Positions 34,404 through 43,843 are shown, numbered from the stretch's first letter. The stretch is 64,000 nt of DNA from Halobellus ruber (GCF_014212355.1 NZ_JACKXD010000001.1:457143-521142); one strand, 5' to 3'. Numbers and translations: made by a program. The notes: generated from the sequence alone by a model not told the origin.

Positions 34404-35003
34404 TCACCCGTTCCGGCCCACGAAGGTCTTGTACTTCAGGTCGTCGTCGCGGAGTTCCTCCAGGATCCGCTCGACGAGGACCTCCTTCGGGTTGTGAAGC
34501 CCCGAGACGCGCTCCTCGACCTCCTCGAAGCTCTCGAAGGGGCCGCGCTTCCGCTGGTCTAAGACGTTGTTCCGGAGCTTCTTCCCGATGCCGGGCAGCA
34601 GGTTCAGCTGGTGGAGTCGGAGCGTGATCGGCTGGGCGTCGTTGTAGAAGTCCACGAACCGCTTCTCGTCGGCGTCGACGATCGCCTCGACCGCGTACTC
34701 GAGTTCCCCTACGGCGGTGTTCGAGAGGTCGTCGTAGGTCACCTGTTTGAACCCGTCGACGGCAACGCGCTTCCCGGTCGGGCCGATCACGACGCGGTCG
34801 CCGATCGAGACGTCGGCGTCGTCGGCCAGCGTGAGCTCGAACAGCCGGAAGTCCCGCTCGCCCAAGGCGTACGCCAGCGGCGACTTCCGGTGTCGGGGCC
34901 GATCGTCGTCGGCGCGGCCGTGCGGGAGGTGATCCAGGACGACCGCCCGACGCAGGTCTTCGGAGTCGTCGCCGTCGACGTCTCCGCTCTCGGTCGTAGT
35001 CAT
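34404..35003 (-). CDS. DUF655 family HhH/OB nucleic-acid-binding protein
   Basis: A 199-residue archaeal DUF655 protein. It combines an S1/OB-like N-terminal part (VVLDHLPHGRADDDRPRHRK, VSIGDRVVIGPTGKRVAVDG) with a C-terminal helix-hairpin-helix region (LLPGIGKKLRNNVLDQRKRG, VSGLHNPKEVLVERILEEL). This predicts RNA or DNA binding. The exact role is unknown, but the position between rpoF and ksgA is conserved in archaea and suggests rRNA or transcription-linked work. Confidence 0.92.
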   Translation of the reverse strand: MTTTESGDVDGDDSEDLRRAVVLDHLPHGRADDDRPRHRKSPLAYALGERDFRLFELTLADDADVSIGDRVVIGPTGKRVAVDGFKQVTYDDLSNTAVGELEYAVEAIVDADEKRFVDFYNDAQPITLRLHQLNLLPGIGKKLRNNVLDQRKRGPFESFEEVEERVSGLHNPKEVLVERILEELRDDDLKYKTFVGRNG

Positions 35004-35071
35004 ACCACGACCTACGACCAGGCTCTATTTAAACAGTTGGCCGCGGTGGCCGACCGGTCCCCCGCGAGGAG

Positions 35072-35428
35072 TCACACGTACTTCGCGACGACGTTCAGGA
35101 CCTCGTCGAGTTCGTCGCCGTCTAAGGCGTACCGCTCCTGGGCGTAGACCGCGCGGAGTTCGTCCCTGCTCTGCGGCAGGAGGTCGGCGATCTTGATCGC
35201 GGTCGGCGCGTCGACCTTCTCCAGTTCGAGGAGTTTCTCGACCAGTTCCCGGGACTCCTCGGGGTCGAGGTGGGCAAAGCGGTTGACGTGCTCGATCGCG
35301 CGGGCCAGCTCGTACCGGAGTTCGCGGTCCTCGTCGGCTGCGCGCTCGGCCTCGACGTCCTCCAGGAACGCTTTGACCTCCGAGACGGTCAGATACTCCT
35401 CGCTTTCCTTCTGCTTGAAGATGGTCAT
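35072..35428 (-). CDS. rpoF: DNA-directed RNA polymerase subunit F (Rpo4/Rpb4)
   Basis: A 118-residue Rpo4 subunit, which with Rpo7 forms the RNA polymerase stalk. Evidence is YLTVSEVKAFLEDVEAERAA and VDAPTAIKIADLLPQSRDEL with an HRDC-like C-terminus. It follows rpl21e by 12 bases and precedes DUF655, the normal archaeal order. Confidence 0.94.
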   Translation of the reverse strand: MTIFKQKESEEYLTVSEVKAFLEDVEAERAADEDRELRYELARAIEHVNRFAHLDPEESRELVEKLLELEKVDAPTAIKIADLLPQSRDELRAVYAQERYALDGDELDEVLNVVAKYV

Positions 35429-35440
35429 CGGGGGCGGGGG

Positions 35441-35731
35441 TTACTCCTGGGCGCGGAGGTGAGCGGGGTTGGCGATGATCGTCTTCTCCTTGCCGCCGTC
35501 GACGATCTGCACCGTGAACGCCCGGCCCTGTTTGCCGGTGACCTCGCCGGTCTGCCCGTTGAACCGGGGGTGGAACCGACCCTCCCGCACGCTCGGGTCG
35601 ATCGCCAGGTGGACCTTCTGTCCCTCGTCGAACTCCGCGATCGACCGCTGCGGCGGCGAGGTGCCACGGTCGCGTGGATCGTTCGAGAGCTTCTTCCGCG
35701 TTCCCTTGAGTGGACCGTTGGAGCTAGGCAT
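35441..35731 (-). CDS. rpl21e: Large-subunit ribosomal protein L21e
   Basis: A 96-residue ribosomal protein. It shows the basic N-terminus [20 protein letters not shown], then [18 protein letters not shown] and [19 protein letters not shown], an SH3-like barrel found in all archaeal L21e. ATG at 35731. First gene of the L21e-RpoF-DUF655-KsgA run. Confidence 0.96.
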   Translation of the reverse strand: MPSSNGPLKGTRKKLSNDPRDRGTSPPQRSIAEFDEGQKVHLAIDPSVREGRFHPRFNGQTGEVTGKQGRAFTVQIVDGGKEKTIIANPAHLRAQE

Positions 35732-35839
35732 AGTCGTTATCCGGCTTACACCTGACGCGGTTATAAAACGCACGCTCCGGGATCGCCGCCGTGGTCGGAC
35801 TCGACAAAATTGAAACCCCGGGGTCGTGTATCGCACCGT

Positions 35840-36106
35840 ATGGCAGGCACGCACGCTTCCGGCGGGCAGGTTCCCGACGAGGCCGACGCCGTGATCGGCG
35901 ACGGCGGCTCGCAACACGAGGACTCCAGTTCGCGGCTCGAACGCTTCGGGCTCGGCGTCTCCGCCAGCATCCTCCTCGGTGCCGTCGTCGGCGTCGCGGC
36001 GACGTGGTCGCTCAGCGCCGGCGCAACCCCCCTGCTCGTCGCCCTGGGGCTCGGGTTCCTGCTCTCGCCGGTCGTCGGACTGGTCATCCTGTGGTGGCGC
36101 GGGTAA
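35840..36106 (+). CDS. Small two-helix membrane protein
   Basis: An 88-residue protein: an acidic, His-containing N-terminus of about 38 residues, then two hydrophobic helices ([19 protein letters not shown] and [20 protein letters not shown]) ending in W-W-R-G. I do not recognise a family. ATG at 35840 is favoured over an in-frame ATG at 35810. It is divergent from rpl21e, 108 bases away, and convergent with aef1B. Confidence 0.6.
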   Translation: MAGTHASGGQVPDEADAVIGDGGSQHEDSSSRLERFGLGVSASILLGAVVGVAATWSLSAGATPLLVALGLGFLLSPVVGLVILWWRG

Positions 36107-36155
36107 CCACCGGCTCCCCTTCCGAAAGGGCGACCTCAACCGGCCGTCGCCGCCG

Positions 36156-36422
36156 TCAGATCCGGCCGACGTTCTCGACCGCGACGCTCTCGACGCCCTC
36201 GACGTCGGTGAACGCCTCTTCGACCGCCTCGGTCCCGCCGGCGTCGTCGGGGACGATCACCGTCGGCAGGAGCGCAACCAGGCCGAACGCGACGTCGTCG
36301 CGCTCGAACCCGTTGATCTTCGCACCCTCGGGCAGCGACTGTTCGAGCCGCTCTTGGAGTTCGTCGAGGTCGATCTCGGTCCCGCTCGGCATCACCTTGA
36401 TCTTGGCGGCTACCTTCCCCAT
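36156..36422 (-). CDS. ef1b: Translation elongation factor aEF-1 beta
   Basis: An 88-residue guanine-nucleotide exchange factor for aEF-1alpha. The family core is [39 protein letters not shown] and the C-terminal [15 protein letters not shown]. The ATG at 36422 lies 2 bases after the stop of the zinc-ribbon gene, a pairing typical for haloarchaea. Confidence 0.94.
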   Translation of the reverse strand: MGKVAAKIKVMPSGTEIDLDELQERLEQSLPEGAKINGFERDDVAFGLVALLPTVIVPDDAGGTEAVEEAFTDVEGVESVAVENVGRI

Positions 36423-36424
36423 CG

Positions 36425-36604
36425 TTACGGTCCCGTGAACCCGCAATCGGGGCACTCATACAGGTTGCTCTGCTTCCGGCAGTTCGCACAACGGGAGATC
36501 TCGTGACCGCAGTCCGGGCAGTCGAAGGTCGCCGCGCTGATGCCGGAGATGTTGATGCCACAGGACACACACTGTCTGGTGCGTCGCTGTTCGGACTGAC
36601 TCAT
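36425..36604 (-). CDS. Small zinc-ribbon protein, HVO_2753 type
   Basis: A 59-residue protein with four C-x-x-C pairs: CVSCG, CPDCG, CANC and CPDCG, in the order [38 protein letters not shown]. Two zinc sites are expected. It matches the haloarchaeal HVO_2753 family, whose members are found immediately before aEF-1beta and, from memory, have been linked to swarming and biofilm phenotypes in Haloferax. ATG at 36604, TAA at 36425-36427. Confidence 0.88.
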   Translation of the reverse strand: MSQSEQRRTRQCVSCGINISGISAATFDCPDCGHEISRCANCRKQSNLYECPDCGFTGP

Positions 36605-36655
36605 ACCGTATCGGATCCGGGCGCGAGGTTTAACGGTTGTCTTTCCGATCCCTCC

Positions 36656-37918
36656 TCACCCCAGCGCCACCGGCCCGATCAACACGCCCATAAGATGCAC
36701 CCGCCGGGCGCCGACCCGCGGCGGCACCAGCCCGACGACCGCGGCGATGCAGAACACCGCCCCCCCGAGGATGCCGGCGAACCCCACGGACAGGGCGAAC
36801 AGGAGGCCGAACACCCCGGCCACGAGCGGGCGGCGCGGGAGCCGACGAACCACGGAGAGATACCGGTCGCCGACCGTGACCAGGAGACAGATCCCCAGCC
36901 CGGCGGCGAACACGACCACGAGGAGCATCCCGGCGAGGCCGATGCCCGGTGCCGACGCGGCGCCCGGCCCGCTCCCGCCGCCGAGTTCGGCGACGGCGAC
37001 GGTCACGCCGCTCCGGGGCGCGCCGAGCACCGCGAGCGACGCGACCGCGAACACCGCAGTCGCGGTGTCGGCGCCGCTCGTTGCCACGACGTACGCCCGG
37101 TCGGACCCCTCCCCGGCGGGTCCGCTCCCGCCCGCGCCCCCGAGCGCGAGCACCGCGGCCACCCCCGCGGAGACGCCGGGAAGGTACCCTACGAGCGTCC
37201 CGCCGGCGACGCCCGAGAGCGCGGCCCGCGCCACCCCGAGCGGCGAAAGCCCGAGGCCGGTCCCGTCCTGCGGCGGGATCGCCCCGCGGGCGTCGAGCGC
37301 GTCCAGCAGGATCGGCGCGCCGAACAGCCCGCCGAAGATCGGCGCGAGCATCGACGCCGCCCCCTCGGGGCTCAGCGGTCCGGACGCGGGGAGATCGAGC
37401 GCGAGGAGCCCCAACCCAGTCGCAACCGCGAGACAGACCGCGCCGCCGACCTTCCCCCGGCGGGTCGGCTCCGCGAGGATCAGCAGGCCGGCGATCGCCG
37501 CCAGCAGCACGGGCAGCGCAGCCAACAGCCACTCGCGCCCGGCGGCGACCAAGCGTGACAGCGGGAGCGCAACCGCCACCGACCCGGCCAGCGCGATTCC
37601 GCTTCCGAGCGCGGAGAGCCGGATCGCCTCCCGACCCCGCCCGGCGAGGACGAGCCGATGCCCCGGAAGCGCACCCGGCGCGGTCGCGGCCTCGGGGACC
37701 CCGAGCACCAGTCCCGGGACGATCGAGAGGAACGTATGCACCACCCCGGCGGCGAGGATCGCCGCGGCGACCGCCGCTGCCGGCCCGTCGAGCCCCGGGG
37801 CGATCCCGACGAGGATGAACGCGACGCTGTTGACGTGCAGTCCCGGCACCAGCCCCGTTACTGTGCCGAGACCGACGCCGAGACACGCGTAGCCGACGAC
37901 CGCGAGCGGCGACGCCAT
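36656..37918 (-). CDS. TctA-like (DUF112) multi-pass permease
   Basis: A 420-residue integral membrane protein with about 10-12 helices. The opening YACLGVGLGTVTGLVPGLHV and the repeated glycine-rich motif (VAGGTLVGYLPGVSAGVAAV) are the hallmarks of the archaeal TctA/DUF112 group, relatives of the large permease of tripartite tricarboxylate transporters. No TctB or periplasmic binding partner is nearby, so substrate is unknown. It is separated by 78 bases from the HAD gene and is probably its own unit. Confidence 0.85.
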   Translation of the reverse strand: MASPLAVVGYACLGVGLGTVTGLVPGLHVNSVAFILVGIAPGLDGPAAAVAAAILAAGVVHTFLSIVPGLVLGVPEAATAPGALPGHRLVLAGRGREAIRLSALGSGIALAGSVAVALPLSRLVAAGREWLLAALPVLLAAIAGLLILAEPTRRGKVGGAVCLAVATGLGLLALDLPASGPLSPEGAASMLAPIFGGLFGAPILLDALDARGAIPPQDGTGLGLSPLGVARAALSGVAGGTLVGYLPGVSAGVAAVLALGGAGGSGPAGEGSDRAYVVATSGADTATAVFAVASLAVLGAPRSGVTVAVAELGGGSGPGAASAPGIGLAGMLLVVVFAAGLGICLLVTVGDRYLSVVRRLPRRPLVAGVFGLLFALSVGFAGILGGAVFCIAAVVGLVPPRVGARRVHLMGVLIGPVALG

Positions 37919-37996
37919 CGCGACGGAGTGGTCCCGGTTCGGTATTTGAACGTTCGCACCCCGAACGGTACCCCGGTCGCGGCGCCGGGTGGCCGG

Positions 37997-38737
37997 TCAG
38001 GAGCCGTCGGCGCGTGTCCGCGACGCCGGGTTCCGATCCCCGCGGAGCCGGTTGACGAGTTCCGCGAGCGACCCGACGCGCAGGGTCGGCTCCACGGGGA
38101 AGGTTTCGTCGCCGTTGTGCGAGCGGTCGACGAACGCGGAATCCAGCCCGGCCCGGGTCGCCGCGAGCACGTCGGTCGCCCGGTCGCCGACGTAGATCCC
38201 GTCGACGGCGTCCAGTTCGGCCATCGCTTCGAGCAGGTAGTGGGGGTTCGGTTTCCGGTTGTAGAACCCGCCGACGCCCGTCTCCCGTCCCCGAACGTGA
38301 TCGAAGAGGTCGAGCCTGTGGTGGTCGACCACGAACCGGACGACGCCCTGGTAGTTGTTGCTGACAACGCCGAGGGGGTAGCGGTCCGCGAGCGCTTCGA
38401 GCGCCGTCACGTCGTGGAGGGTCCGCGACCCGGCGGCGAGACGGTCGATCGCAAGCCGTGCGGCGTACCGCTCCCGGAGACCGTAGAACGACACCGGATC
38501 GAGGCCCAACTGGCGACACCCGCGAACGAAGTTGACGTCGTACTCGTGCCCGGCGAGCAGGGACCGGGTCTCGGGGTCGGGACTGCGGCCGCGTTCGGAG
38601 AGCGCCCCGTCGAGCGCACGCTCGTGGATCGACTCGTCGGTCCCGCGGCCGGCGAGGAGCACGCCGTCCATATCGAAGAGCACCGCGACCCGCCCGACGT
38701 CGCTCCACGGATCGGTGCCGGAGTCGGCTGCGGTCAC
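37997..38737 (-). CDS. HAD-superfamily phosphatase at the end of the phn operon
   Basis: A 246-residue HAD hydrolase. The four motifs are present: nucleophile AVLFDMDGVLL, T/S motif in LGVVSNNYQGVV, the lysine in FYNRKPNPHYLLEAM, and the acidic motif GIYVGDRATDVLAATRAG. A helical cap lies between motifs I and II (HAD subclass I). The GTG at 38737 overlaps the stop of phnE as GTGA, so it is translated with the transporter. It may release phosphate from imported organophosphates, which is inference from position. Confidence 0.85.
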   Translation of the reverse strand: MTAADSGTDPWSDVGRVAVLFDMDGVLLAGRGTDESIHERALDGALSERGRSPDPETRSLLAGHEYDVNFVRGCRQLGLDPVSFYGLRERYAARLAIDRLAAGSRTLHDVTALEALADRYPLGVVSNNYQGVVRFVVDHHRLDLFDHVRGRETGVGGFYNRKPNPHYLLEAMAELDAVDGIYVGDRATDVLAATRAGLDSAFVDRSHNGDETFPVEPTLRVGSLAELVNRLRGDRNPASRTRADGS

Positions 38738-39528
38738 CGAACCAGCCCCCGGGTGTACGCCGACAGGCTCTCGGTGACGACAACGACTCCCAGTATCACG
38801 ATCAGCACCATCGCGACCGACTGCCAGGCAAAGGCGTTGACCGCGCGGAACAGTTCGACGCCGATGCCGCCCGCGCCGACGAACCCGAGCACCGTCGAGT
38901 CCCGGATGTTGATGTCCCACCGATAGATCGACAACCCGACTACGGCGGGCTTCACCTGCGGGAGGATGCCGTAGAGCAGCACCTGCGCCTGTGAGGCGCC
39001 GGAGGCCCGCACCGCCTCCACCTGGCCGAAGTCGATCTCCTCGATCTCCTCGCCGAGCAGCTTCCCGAGGAAGCCGACCGAGCGGAACACGATGGCGACG
39101 GCGCCGGCGAGCGGCCCCGACCCGAACAGCACGACGAAGAACAGCGCCCAGATGATGGTGTTGACCGACCGGCTCGTGGTCACGATGAACTTCCCGAGCC
39201 AGAAGGTCGCGGCGTTGGGCGTGGTGTTCTCGGCGGCCAGAAGCGCCACGGGGATCGCGAGCACCAACGCGCCGAGCGTGCCCAGAGCGGCAATCTGGAT
39301 CGTCTCGATCAGCGGCTGGACGATCTGCGTGGTGTACGCCACGTCCGGCGGGTACATCCGCGTCAGGAGGTCGCCAACCTCCCGCGGGATCGTCTCCGGC
39401 CGCACGATCCCCGTGTCCATGAACCGCCACGACGCGATCACGGTGACGCCGGCGATCAAGAGGAGAGCGAACCGGCTGATCCGCCGCCGTCGGTCGAACC
39501 GTTCCCAACTCCGTTGTTCGGTCGCCAT
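38734..39528 (-). CDS. phnE: Phosphonate/organophosphate ABC permease PhnE (second copy)
   Basis: A 264-residue inner-membrane permease with about six helices. The EAA-loop motif contacting the ATPase is VRASGASQAQVLLYGILPQV, followed by YRWDINIRDSTVLGFVGAGG, which is characteristic of PhnE. It lies one base from the first phnE gene. Two different PhnE proteins suggest a heterodimeric channel. Confidence 0.93.
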   Translation of the reverse strand: MATEQRSWERFDRRRRISRFALLLIAGVTVIASWRFMDTGIVRPETIPREVGDLLTRMYPPDVAYTTQIVQPLIETIQIAALGTLGALVLAIPVALLAAENTTPNAATFWLGKFIVTTSRSVNTIIWALFFVVLFGSGPLAGAVAIVFRSVGFLGKLLGEEIEEIDFGQVEAVRASGASQAQVLLYGILPQVKPAVVGLSIYRWDINIRDSTVLGFVGAGGIGVELFRAVNAFAWQSVAMVLIVILGVVVVTESLSAYTRGLVR

Positions 39529-40329
39529 TCAGTTGTACCTCCGTCGGACGACTGCGCTCACGCCCTCGGCCACCAGCACGACCGCGATGATCGCGAGCAG
39601 GATGGCCGTGACGTACTGGTAGTCGTAGCGGTTGAACGCGGTCAGGAGCACCGATCCGATCCCGCCCGCACCCACGATGCCGATGATGGTCGAGGTGCGG
39701 ATGTTGATGTCCCACCGGTACACCGAGAGCCCGGCGAACCGCGGGATGATCTGCGGGACCACCCCGTACAGGAGCGTCTGTAGCGGCGACGCGCCGACGG
39801 CCCGGACCGCGTCGACGGATCCCATATCGATGTCCTCGATGTCCTCGGCCAGGAGCTTCGAGAAGAAGCCGACCGTCTTGAACGTGATCGTGAGGATGCC
39901 GGCGAGCGGCCCGAACCCGATGGCCTTGACCGCGATGATGCCGACGATGATCGCGTTGAACGCCCGTGAGATGGAGATGAATCCCCTGTTTATCGCGTAC
40001 AGGGGCTTCGGCGAGAGGTTCTCGGCGGCCATAAACGCGATCGGAACGCTGAGCACGATGCCGGTGAGCGTCGAGACCATCGCCATCGCGACGCTTTCGA
40101 GCATCTTGTCGAGGATCCGCTGGGCCTGCCGCGGGGTCGCCGTCGGCGGCAGGAAGTCACCGACGAGCGAGGCGGCGCTCCCGAGCCCTTGGGCGATCCG
40201 TCCGGGGTCGGCGCCGACGCCGAACCCCGACCAGACGAAGAACCCGACGATGCCGGCGTACACCGCCCACTTCACCCCACGGCGCGGGAAGACGGTCGGC
40301 CGTTCCCAGGTGCGGTTGCCGGCAGCCAT
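39529..40329 (-). CDS. phnE: Phosphonate/organophosphate ABC permease PhnE (first copy)
   Basis: A 266-residue permease, paralogous to the next gene. The EAA loop is VRAVGASPLQTLLYGVVPQI and the signature YRWDINIRTSTIIGIVGAGG follows. Helices are evident in WAVYAGIVGFFVWSGFGVG and AILLAIIAVVLVAEGVSAVV. It abuts phnC with no spacer, so the phnDCEE operon is very compact. Confidence 0.93.
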   Translation of the reverse strand: MAAGNRTWERPTVFPRRGVKWAVYAGIVGFFVWSGFGVGADPGRIAQGLGSAASLVGDFLPPTATPRQAQRILDKMLESVAMAMVSTLTGIVLSVPIAFMAAENLSPKPLYAINRGFISISRAFNAIIVGIIAVKAIGFGPLAGILTITFKTVGFFSKLLAEDIEDIDMGSVDAVRAVGASPLQTLLYGVVPQIIPRFAGLSVYRWDINIRTSTIIGIVGAGGIGSVLLTAFNRYDYQYVTAILLAIIAVVLVAEGVSAVVRRRYN

Positions 40330-41160
40330 CTACGTCTCCCCCGCGAGCGGCCGGTCCGTATCCGCCAGCACGTCACCGTTGGACTCCCGTTTCGGCTGCT
40401 CCGTGTCGGTGTTCTCGGGGATCTCCGCGCCGCGGTACACCTGATCGAGCCCCCGTTGGTCGAGCTCAGAGGGCGGCCCCTCGAACACGAGTTCGCCGTC
40501 GTGGAGGCCGACGATCCGGTCGGCGTGTTCCATCGCGAGGTCGACCTCGTGGATGTTGATCAACACCGGCACCTCGCGCTCGGCGGCGATGTCGGTCAGG
40601 AGCCGCATCACCGTGTTCGAGGTCTCCGGATCCAGGCTCGACGTGGGCTCGTCGACAAGCAGGATCTTCGGCTGCTGGATCACCGCCCGAGCGATCCCGA
40701 CCCGCTGGCGCTGGCCGCCGGAGAGCTCGTCGACCCGTTTGTTCTCCATCTCGTCTAAGCCGACCCGATCGAGGATCTCGTAGGCCCGCTCGACGTCCTC
40801 GGGAGGGAACGACCGCCGGAACGCCTGCCACGCGGAGACGTACCCCAGCCGGCCCGTGAGGACGTTCTCCATCACGGTCAGCCGCTCGACCAGGTTGTAC
40901 TCCTGGAAGATCATCCCGATGTCGCGGCGGGCCGACCGCAGCGCGTCGTTACCGAGCCCGGTTAGCTCCGTGTCGTCGAGGGAGACCTCGCCGCCGCTGG
41001 GCTCGGTCAGCCGGTTGACACACCGGATGAACGTGGACTTGCCGGCCCCGCTGGGGCCGATCATCGCGACGGTCTCGCTGCCCTCGACCGACATCGTGAC
41101 GCCCTTCAGGGCCTCGTCGCCGGTCGGGTAGGTCTTCCGCAGGTCGGTGACTCGCAGCAT
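40330..41160 (-). CDS. phnC: Phosphonate/organophosphate ABC ATPase PhnC
   Basis: A 276-residue ABC ATPase. Walker A is [20 protein letters not shown], the signature is [18 protein letters not shown], Walker B is [16 protein letters not shown] and the switch histidine is in [18 protein letters not shown]. The [20 protein letters not shown] segment after the Q-loop is specific for PhnC. It energises the two PhnE permeases. The tail of about 30 residues is acidic and not conserved. Confidence 0.95.
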   Translation of the reverse strand: MLRVTDLRKTYPTGDEALKGVTMSVEGSETVAMIGPSGAGKSTFIRCVNRLTEPSGGEVSLDDTELTGLGNDALRSARRDIGMIFQEYNLVERLTVMENVLTGRLGYVSAWQAFRRSFPPEDVERAYEILDRVGLDEMENKRVDELSGGQRQRVGIARAVIQQPKILLVDEPTSSLDPETSNTVMRLLTDIAAEREVPVLINIHEVDLAMEHADRIVGLHDGELVFEGPPSELDQRGLDQVYRGAEIPENTDTEQPKRESNGDVLADTDRPLAGET

Positions 41161-42405
41161 CTACGACCCGAGCGCGCTCCGTTCGTACTTGACGCCGTTG
41201 TACCGCTGGATGATCATAATGTCCTTCCAGACGGTCTTGTAGTCGATCGGGACGAACTTGTTGTACCCCGTCCGCTCCTGGTAGGCCGTGTCCGAGAAGT
41301 CCGAGTCGAGGTATGCACGCTTGATGCCCTCCTGGATCTCGGGCTTCAGGTTGTACCGGTAGGCGACCGGGCCACTCGGGAACGGCGCCGACGCCCACAC
41401 CACTTTGAAGTCGTCGAAGCTGAGGTCGCTTTGGGCCTCGACGGTGTCGACGAAACAGGTCGAACAGATCGGGCCGGCGTCGTAGTCGCCCGCGGCGATC
41501 CCGCGGGTCGTGTTGCCGTGGCCGCCCGAGAAGTTGACCTCGTAGTCCTCCCCGGCGGTCACGTCGAAGTACTGATCGAACAGCGCCGAGGGGGCCTGGT
41601 GGCCGGAGTTCGACGCGGGCTCGGAGTGGCCGATCTTCACGTCCTCACGGGCGAAGTCGTTGACGCTCTGAATGCTGTCGGCGTCGGCCCGCGTGGTCGC
41701 GAACAGGCGGTAGCCGAACTCCTCCTCGGGGGTGAGCCCGACCCCGAACGGGACCGCGCCGCCGAGGTTGACCGCGAACGCGGTCGTCCCGGTCGAGAAG
41801 TTCGCGATGTGAGCCCGCTCCGAGCGCATCGCCTCGACGGACGCCGCGTAGCTGTCGACCTTGCTGAACTCGACCGGCTTCCCGGTCTCCTCCTCGATGC
41901 GGTCGAAGACGGCCTTGAAGTCCTCCTCGAACCGGCCCTGGACGTCCTCGCTGGGGCTCTCGGTGAACACGAGGGTGTCGGGATCGAGCAGTTCGCTCTC
42001 GTCGTCGGGGGTCTCTTGGACGGGATCGCCGTGGGGGACCTCCTCGACCTCCCTGTTCCGCATGTTCTTCAGGTCCGTCGTCGACCCGCGCTGGTAGCCC
42101 GCGTCGGTCAGCGCCGTCGACAGGTAGTTGTTCTCCTCCCAGGCCGGGCTCGCAGGGTCGAACTCGCTGTTTGGCGCCAGTTTCGGATCGCCTTCCGAGC
42201 CGGATGTCGTCGAGCCGCTCGAGTCGCCCGAGCTGTCGGAGCCCTCGGAACCGCCGGAGCCGTCGGAGCCCTCAGAACCGCCGGAGCCGTCGGAGCCGCC
42301 CGAACCGCTGCTTCCGCCGCCGGTGCAGCCGGCTAGCCCCGCAGCCAGCGCAGCCGCCGACCCCTTCAGAAACACACGTCGTCGCGATCTGTCTTTGTCA
42401 GACAT
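41161..42405 (-). CDS. phnD: Phosphonate/organophosphate-binding lipoprotein PhnD
   Basis: A 414-residue secreted binding protein. It opens with a Tat signal (DRSRRRVFLKGSAAALAAGL) and a lipobox LAGC, so it is exported folded and anchored by lipid. A Gly/Ser/Asp-rich linker of about 45 residues follows. The PhnD domain then carries VFTESPSEDVQGRFEEDFKA and a conserved SVEAMRSERAHIANFSTGT. The start at 42405 places the twin arginines close to the N-terminus; 42417 is an alternative. First gene of phnDCEE-HAD. Confidence 0.92.
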   Translation of the reverse strand: MSDKDRSRRRVFLKGSAAALAAGLAGCTGGGSSGSGGSDGSGGSEGSDGSGGSEGSDSSGDSSGSTTSGSEGDPKLAPNSEFDPASPAWEENNYLSTALTDAGYQRGSTTDLKNMRNREVEEVPHGDPVQETPDDESELLDPDTLVFTESPSEDVQGRFEEDFKAVFDRIEEETGKPVEFSKVDSYAASVEAMRSERAHIANFSTGTTAFAVNLGGAVPFGVGLTPEEEFGYRLFATTRADADSIQSVNDFAREDVKIGHSEPASNSGHQAPSALFDQYFDVTAGEDYEVNFSGGHGNTTRGIAAGDYDAGPICSTCFVDTVEAQSDLSFDDFKVVWASAPFPSGPVAYRYNLKPEIQEGIKRAYLDSDFSDTAYQERTGYNKFVPIDYKTVWKDIMIIQRYNGVKYERSALGS

Positions 42406-42445
42406 CACTGGTATCAACCGTTTCTTTTCACTTGAAACTATCGAG

Positions 42446-42459
42446 AAATTTATATTTAC
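42446..42459 (-). promoter_or_regulatory. TATA element for the phnDCEE-HAD operon
   Basis: On the minus strand this reads GTAAATATAAATTT, about 40-55 bases before the phnD ATG. The surrounding 190-base spacer (42406-42595) is strikingly AT-rich for this genome, and a second AT-rich patch CGATATATAGTAAAAC at 42509-42524 could serve either direction. Confidence 0.6.
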
Positions 42460-42595
42460 CCCACAGTACCACTCCGCCCTGAATGGTACGTTTTAGACGG
42501 GTAAATATCGATATATAGTAAAACTACGGATGCAGAGACCGTGGTAGTTTCGAATTTCCGATAGAAATTTCACGCCGTCGGACGGGGAGTAGCGT

Positions 42596-43393
42596 ATGGC
42601 TCTCAGTTCGTTCATCACGCGGCTCCGTGACCCCGTCTACACCGGCCCCAACCGGTGTTGGCCGTGCTCGGTTGCGAACCTCGTTCTCGTCGCGCTCGGG
42701 GCGGTCACTGCGGACGTCGTGGCGCCGGCCGCCGGGGTCGCCGTCGGCGTCATCGGGCTCGCGGCGGTCTGGCTCCGCGGCTACGTCGTCCCCGGGACGC
42801 CGACGCTGACCCGCCGGTATCTCCCGGCGTCGGTTCGGGGGTGGTTCGGGAAGGCGCCGAGCCGGCGTTCCCCCGACGCCGCAGCTCCGGCCGACCGCCT
42901 GGCTCAACTGGGTGTGCTCCGCTCCGACGACCCGCAATTGGCGCCGGGGTTTCGCGACCCCTGGGCGACCACCGCCGCCGCCTTAGCGGGCGACGACCGG
43001 GCGATCCGGCGGGCGGCCGCGGAAACCCTCTCGTCGCCGTCGGCAGAGGTCGCACTCGACGACGACGGCGACGGCGTCACCCTCACCGTCGGCGGCGAGT
43101 GGACCGGACAGTGGCCCTCGCGGACGGCGCTCGCGGCCGACCTCGCCACCGAACTGACCCTCTCGGACTCGGGGTGGACCGGGCTGGAACGGACCGAGCG
43201 GGCGGACCTCGCGGCGCGGATCCGGGCGCTGGCGGCGACCTGCCCCGTCTGTGACGCCGCCACGACCGTTTCCGAGGACACCGTCGACTCCTGCTGTGGC
43301 TCGGCCGAGGTCGTGGCCGTCACCTGCCCGGACTGCTCGGCGCGGCTCGCGGAGTTCGACCCGTCGCCGGCGACGTTCGCCCCCGGGCGGTGA
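42596..43393 (+). CDS. Membrane protein with C-terminal zinc-ribbon-like domain
   Basis: A 265-residue protein. A short N-terminal part holds W-P-C and two hydrophobic segments (VANLVLVALGAVTADVVAP, GVAVGVIGLAAVWLRGYVV). A soluble domain follows, and the last 60 residues carry the pairs CPVC, CC and CPDC (ATCPVCDAAT, DSCCGSAEVVAVTCPDCSAR), likely a zinc site. No named family is recognised; similar proteins seem limited to haloarchaea. It stands alone between the phn operon and the convergent L12 gene. Confidence 0.65.
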   Translation: MALSSFITRLRDPVYTGPNRCWPCSVANLVLVALGAVTADVVAPAAGVAVGVIGLAAVWLRGYVVPGTPTLTRRYLPASVRGWFGKAPSRRSPDAAAPADRLAQLGVLRSDDPQLAPGFRDPWATTAAALAGDDRAIRRAAAETLSSPSAEVALDDDGDGVTLTVGGEWTGQWPSRTALAADLATELTLSDSGWTGLERTERADLAARIRALAATCPVCDAATTVSEDTVDSCCGSAEVVAVTCPDCSARLAEFDPSPATFAPGR

Positions 43394-43482
43394 CGGCGAA
43401 CCGGCCGCACGGCTCCGCGGGACGCGTGTCCGAATAAAAGATCGGGTCGCTTCGCGGGTCGGCGCGAGTTCGAGCGTCGAAC

Positions 43483-43827
43483 TCAGCCGAAGAGGTTGCC
43501 GAGCCCCTCGCCGGAGGCTTCCTCGTCGTCGTCGCCGTCGTCAGCGGCTTCTTCCTCGTCGTCGCCCTCGTCGGCCTCCTCTTCGTCGGCGTCGTCGGCC
43601 TCCTCGATCTCGGCCTCGGCGGCGCCACCGCCCGCGGCGGGCGCGGGTGCGGCGGCGGCCGTGTCGACGGCCTCCTCGATGTCGACGTCCTCGAGTGCGG
43701 CGACGAGCGCCTTCACGCGGGACTCCTCGACGTCGACGCCGGCGGCGTCCAGTACCGCGGTGACGTTGTCCTCGTTGATCTCCTCGCCCGATTCGTTCAG
43801 GATGAGCGCAGCGTAAACGTATTCCAT
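43483..43827 (-). CDS. rpl12: Ribosomal stalk protein L12 (P1-type)
   Basis: A 114-residue acidic stalk protein. The N-terminal dimerisation helices [20 protein letters not shown] and [20 protein letters not shown] are followed by an Ala/Gly hinge, a long Asp/Glu run and the conserved C-terminal GLGNLFG that binds translation factors. Third gene of the L1-L10-L12 operon, 16 bases after rpl10. Confidence 0.96.
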   Translation of the reverse strand: MEYVYAALILNESGEEINEDNVTAVLDAAGVDVEESRVKALVAALEDVDIEEAVDTAAAAPAPAAGGGAAEAEIEEADDADEEEADEGDDEEEAADDGDDDEEASGEGLGNLFG

Positions 43828-43843
43828 TGTCGTGTACCTCTGA

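Noticed and set aside
42130-42340. Simple repeat or frameshift in phnD
   Set aside because: The Gly/Ser/Asp repeats form a lipoprotein linker in a continuous frame, common in haloarchaeal binding proteins.
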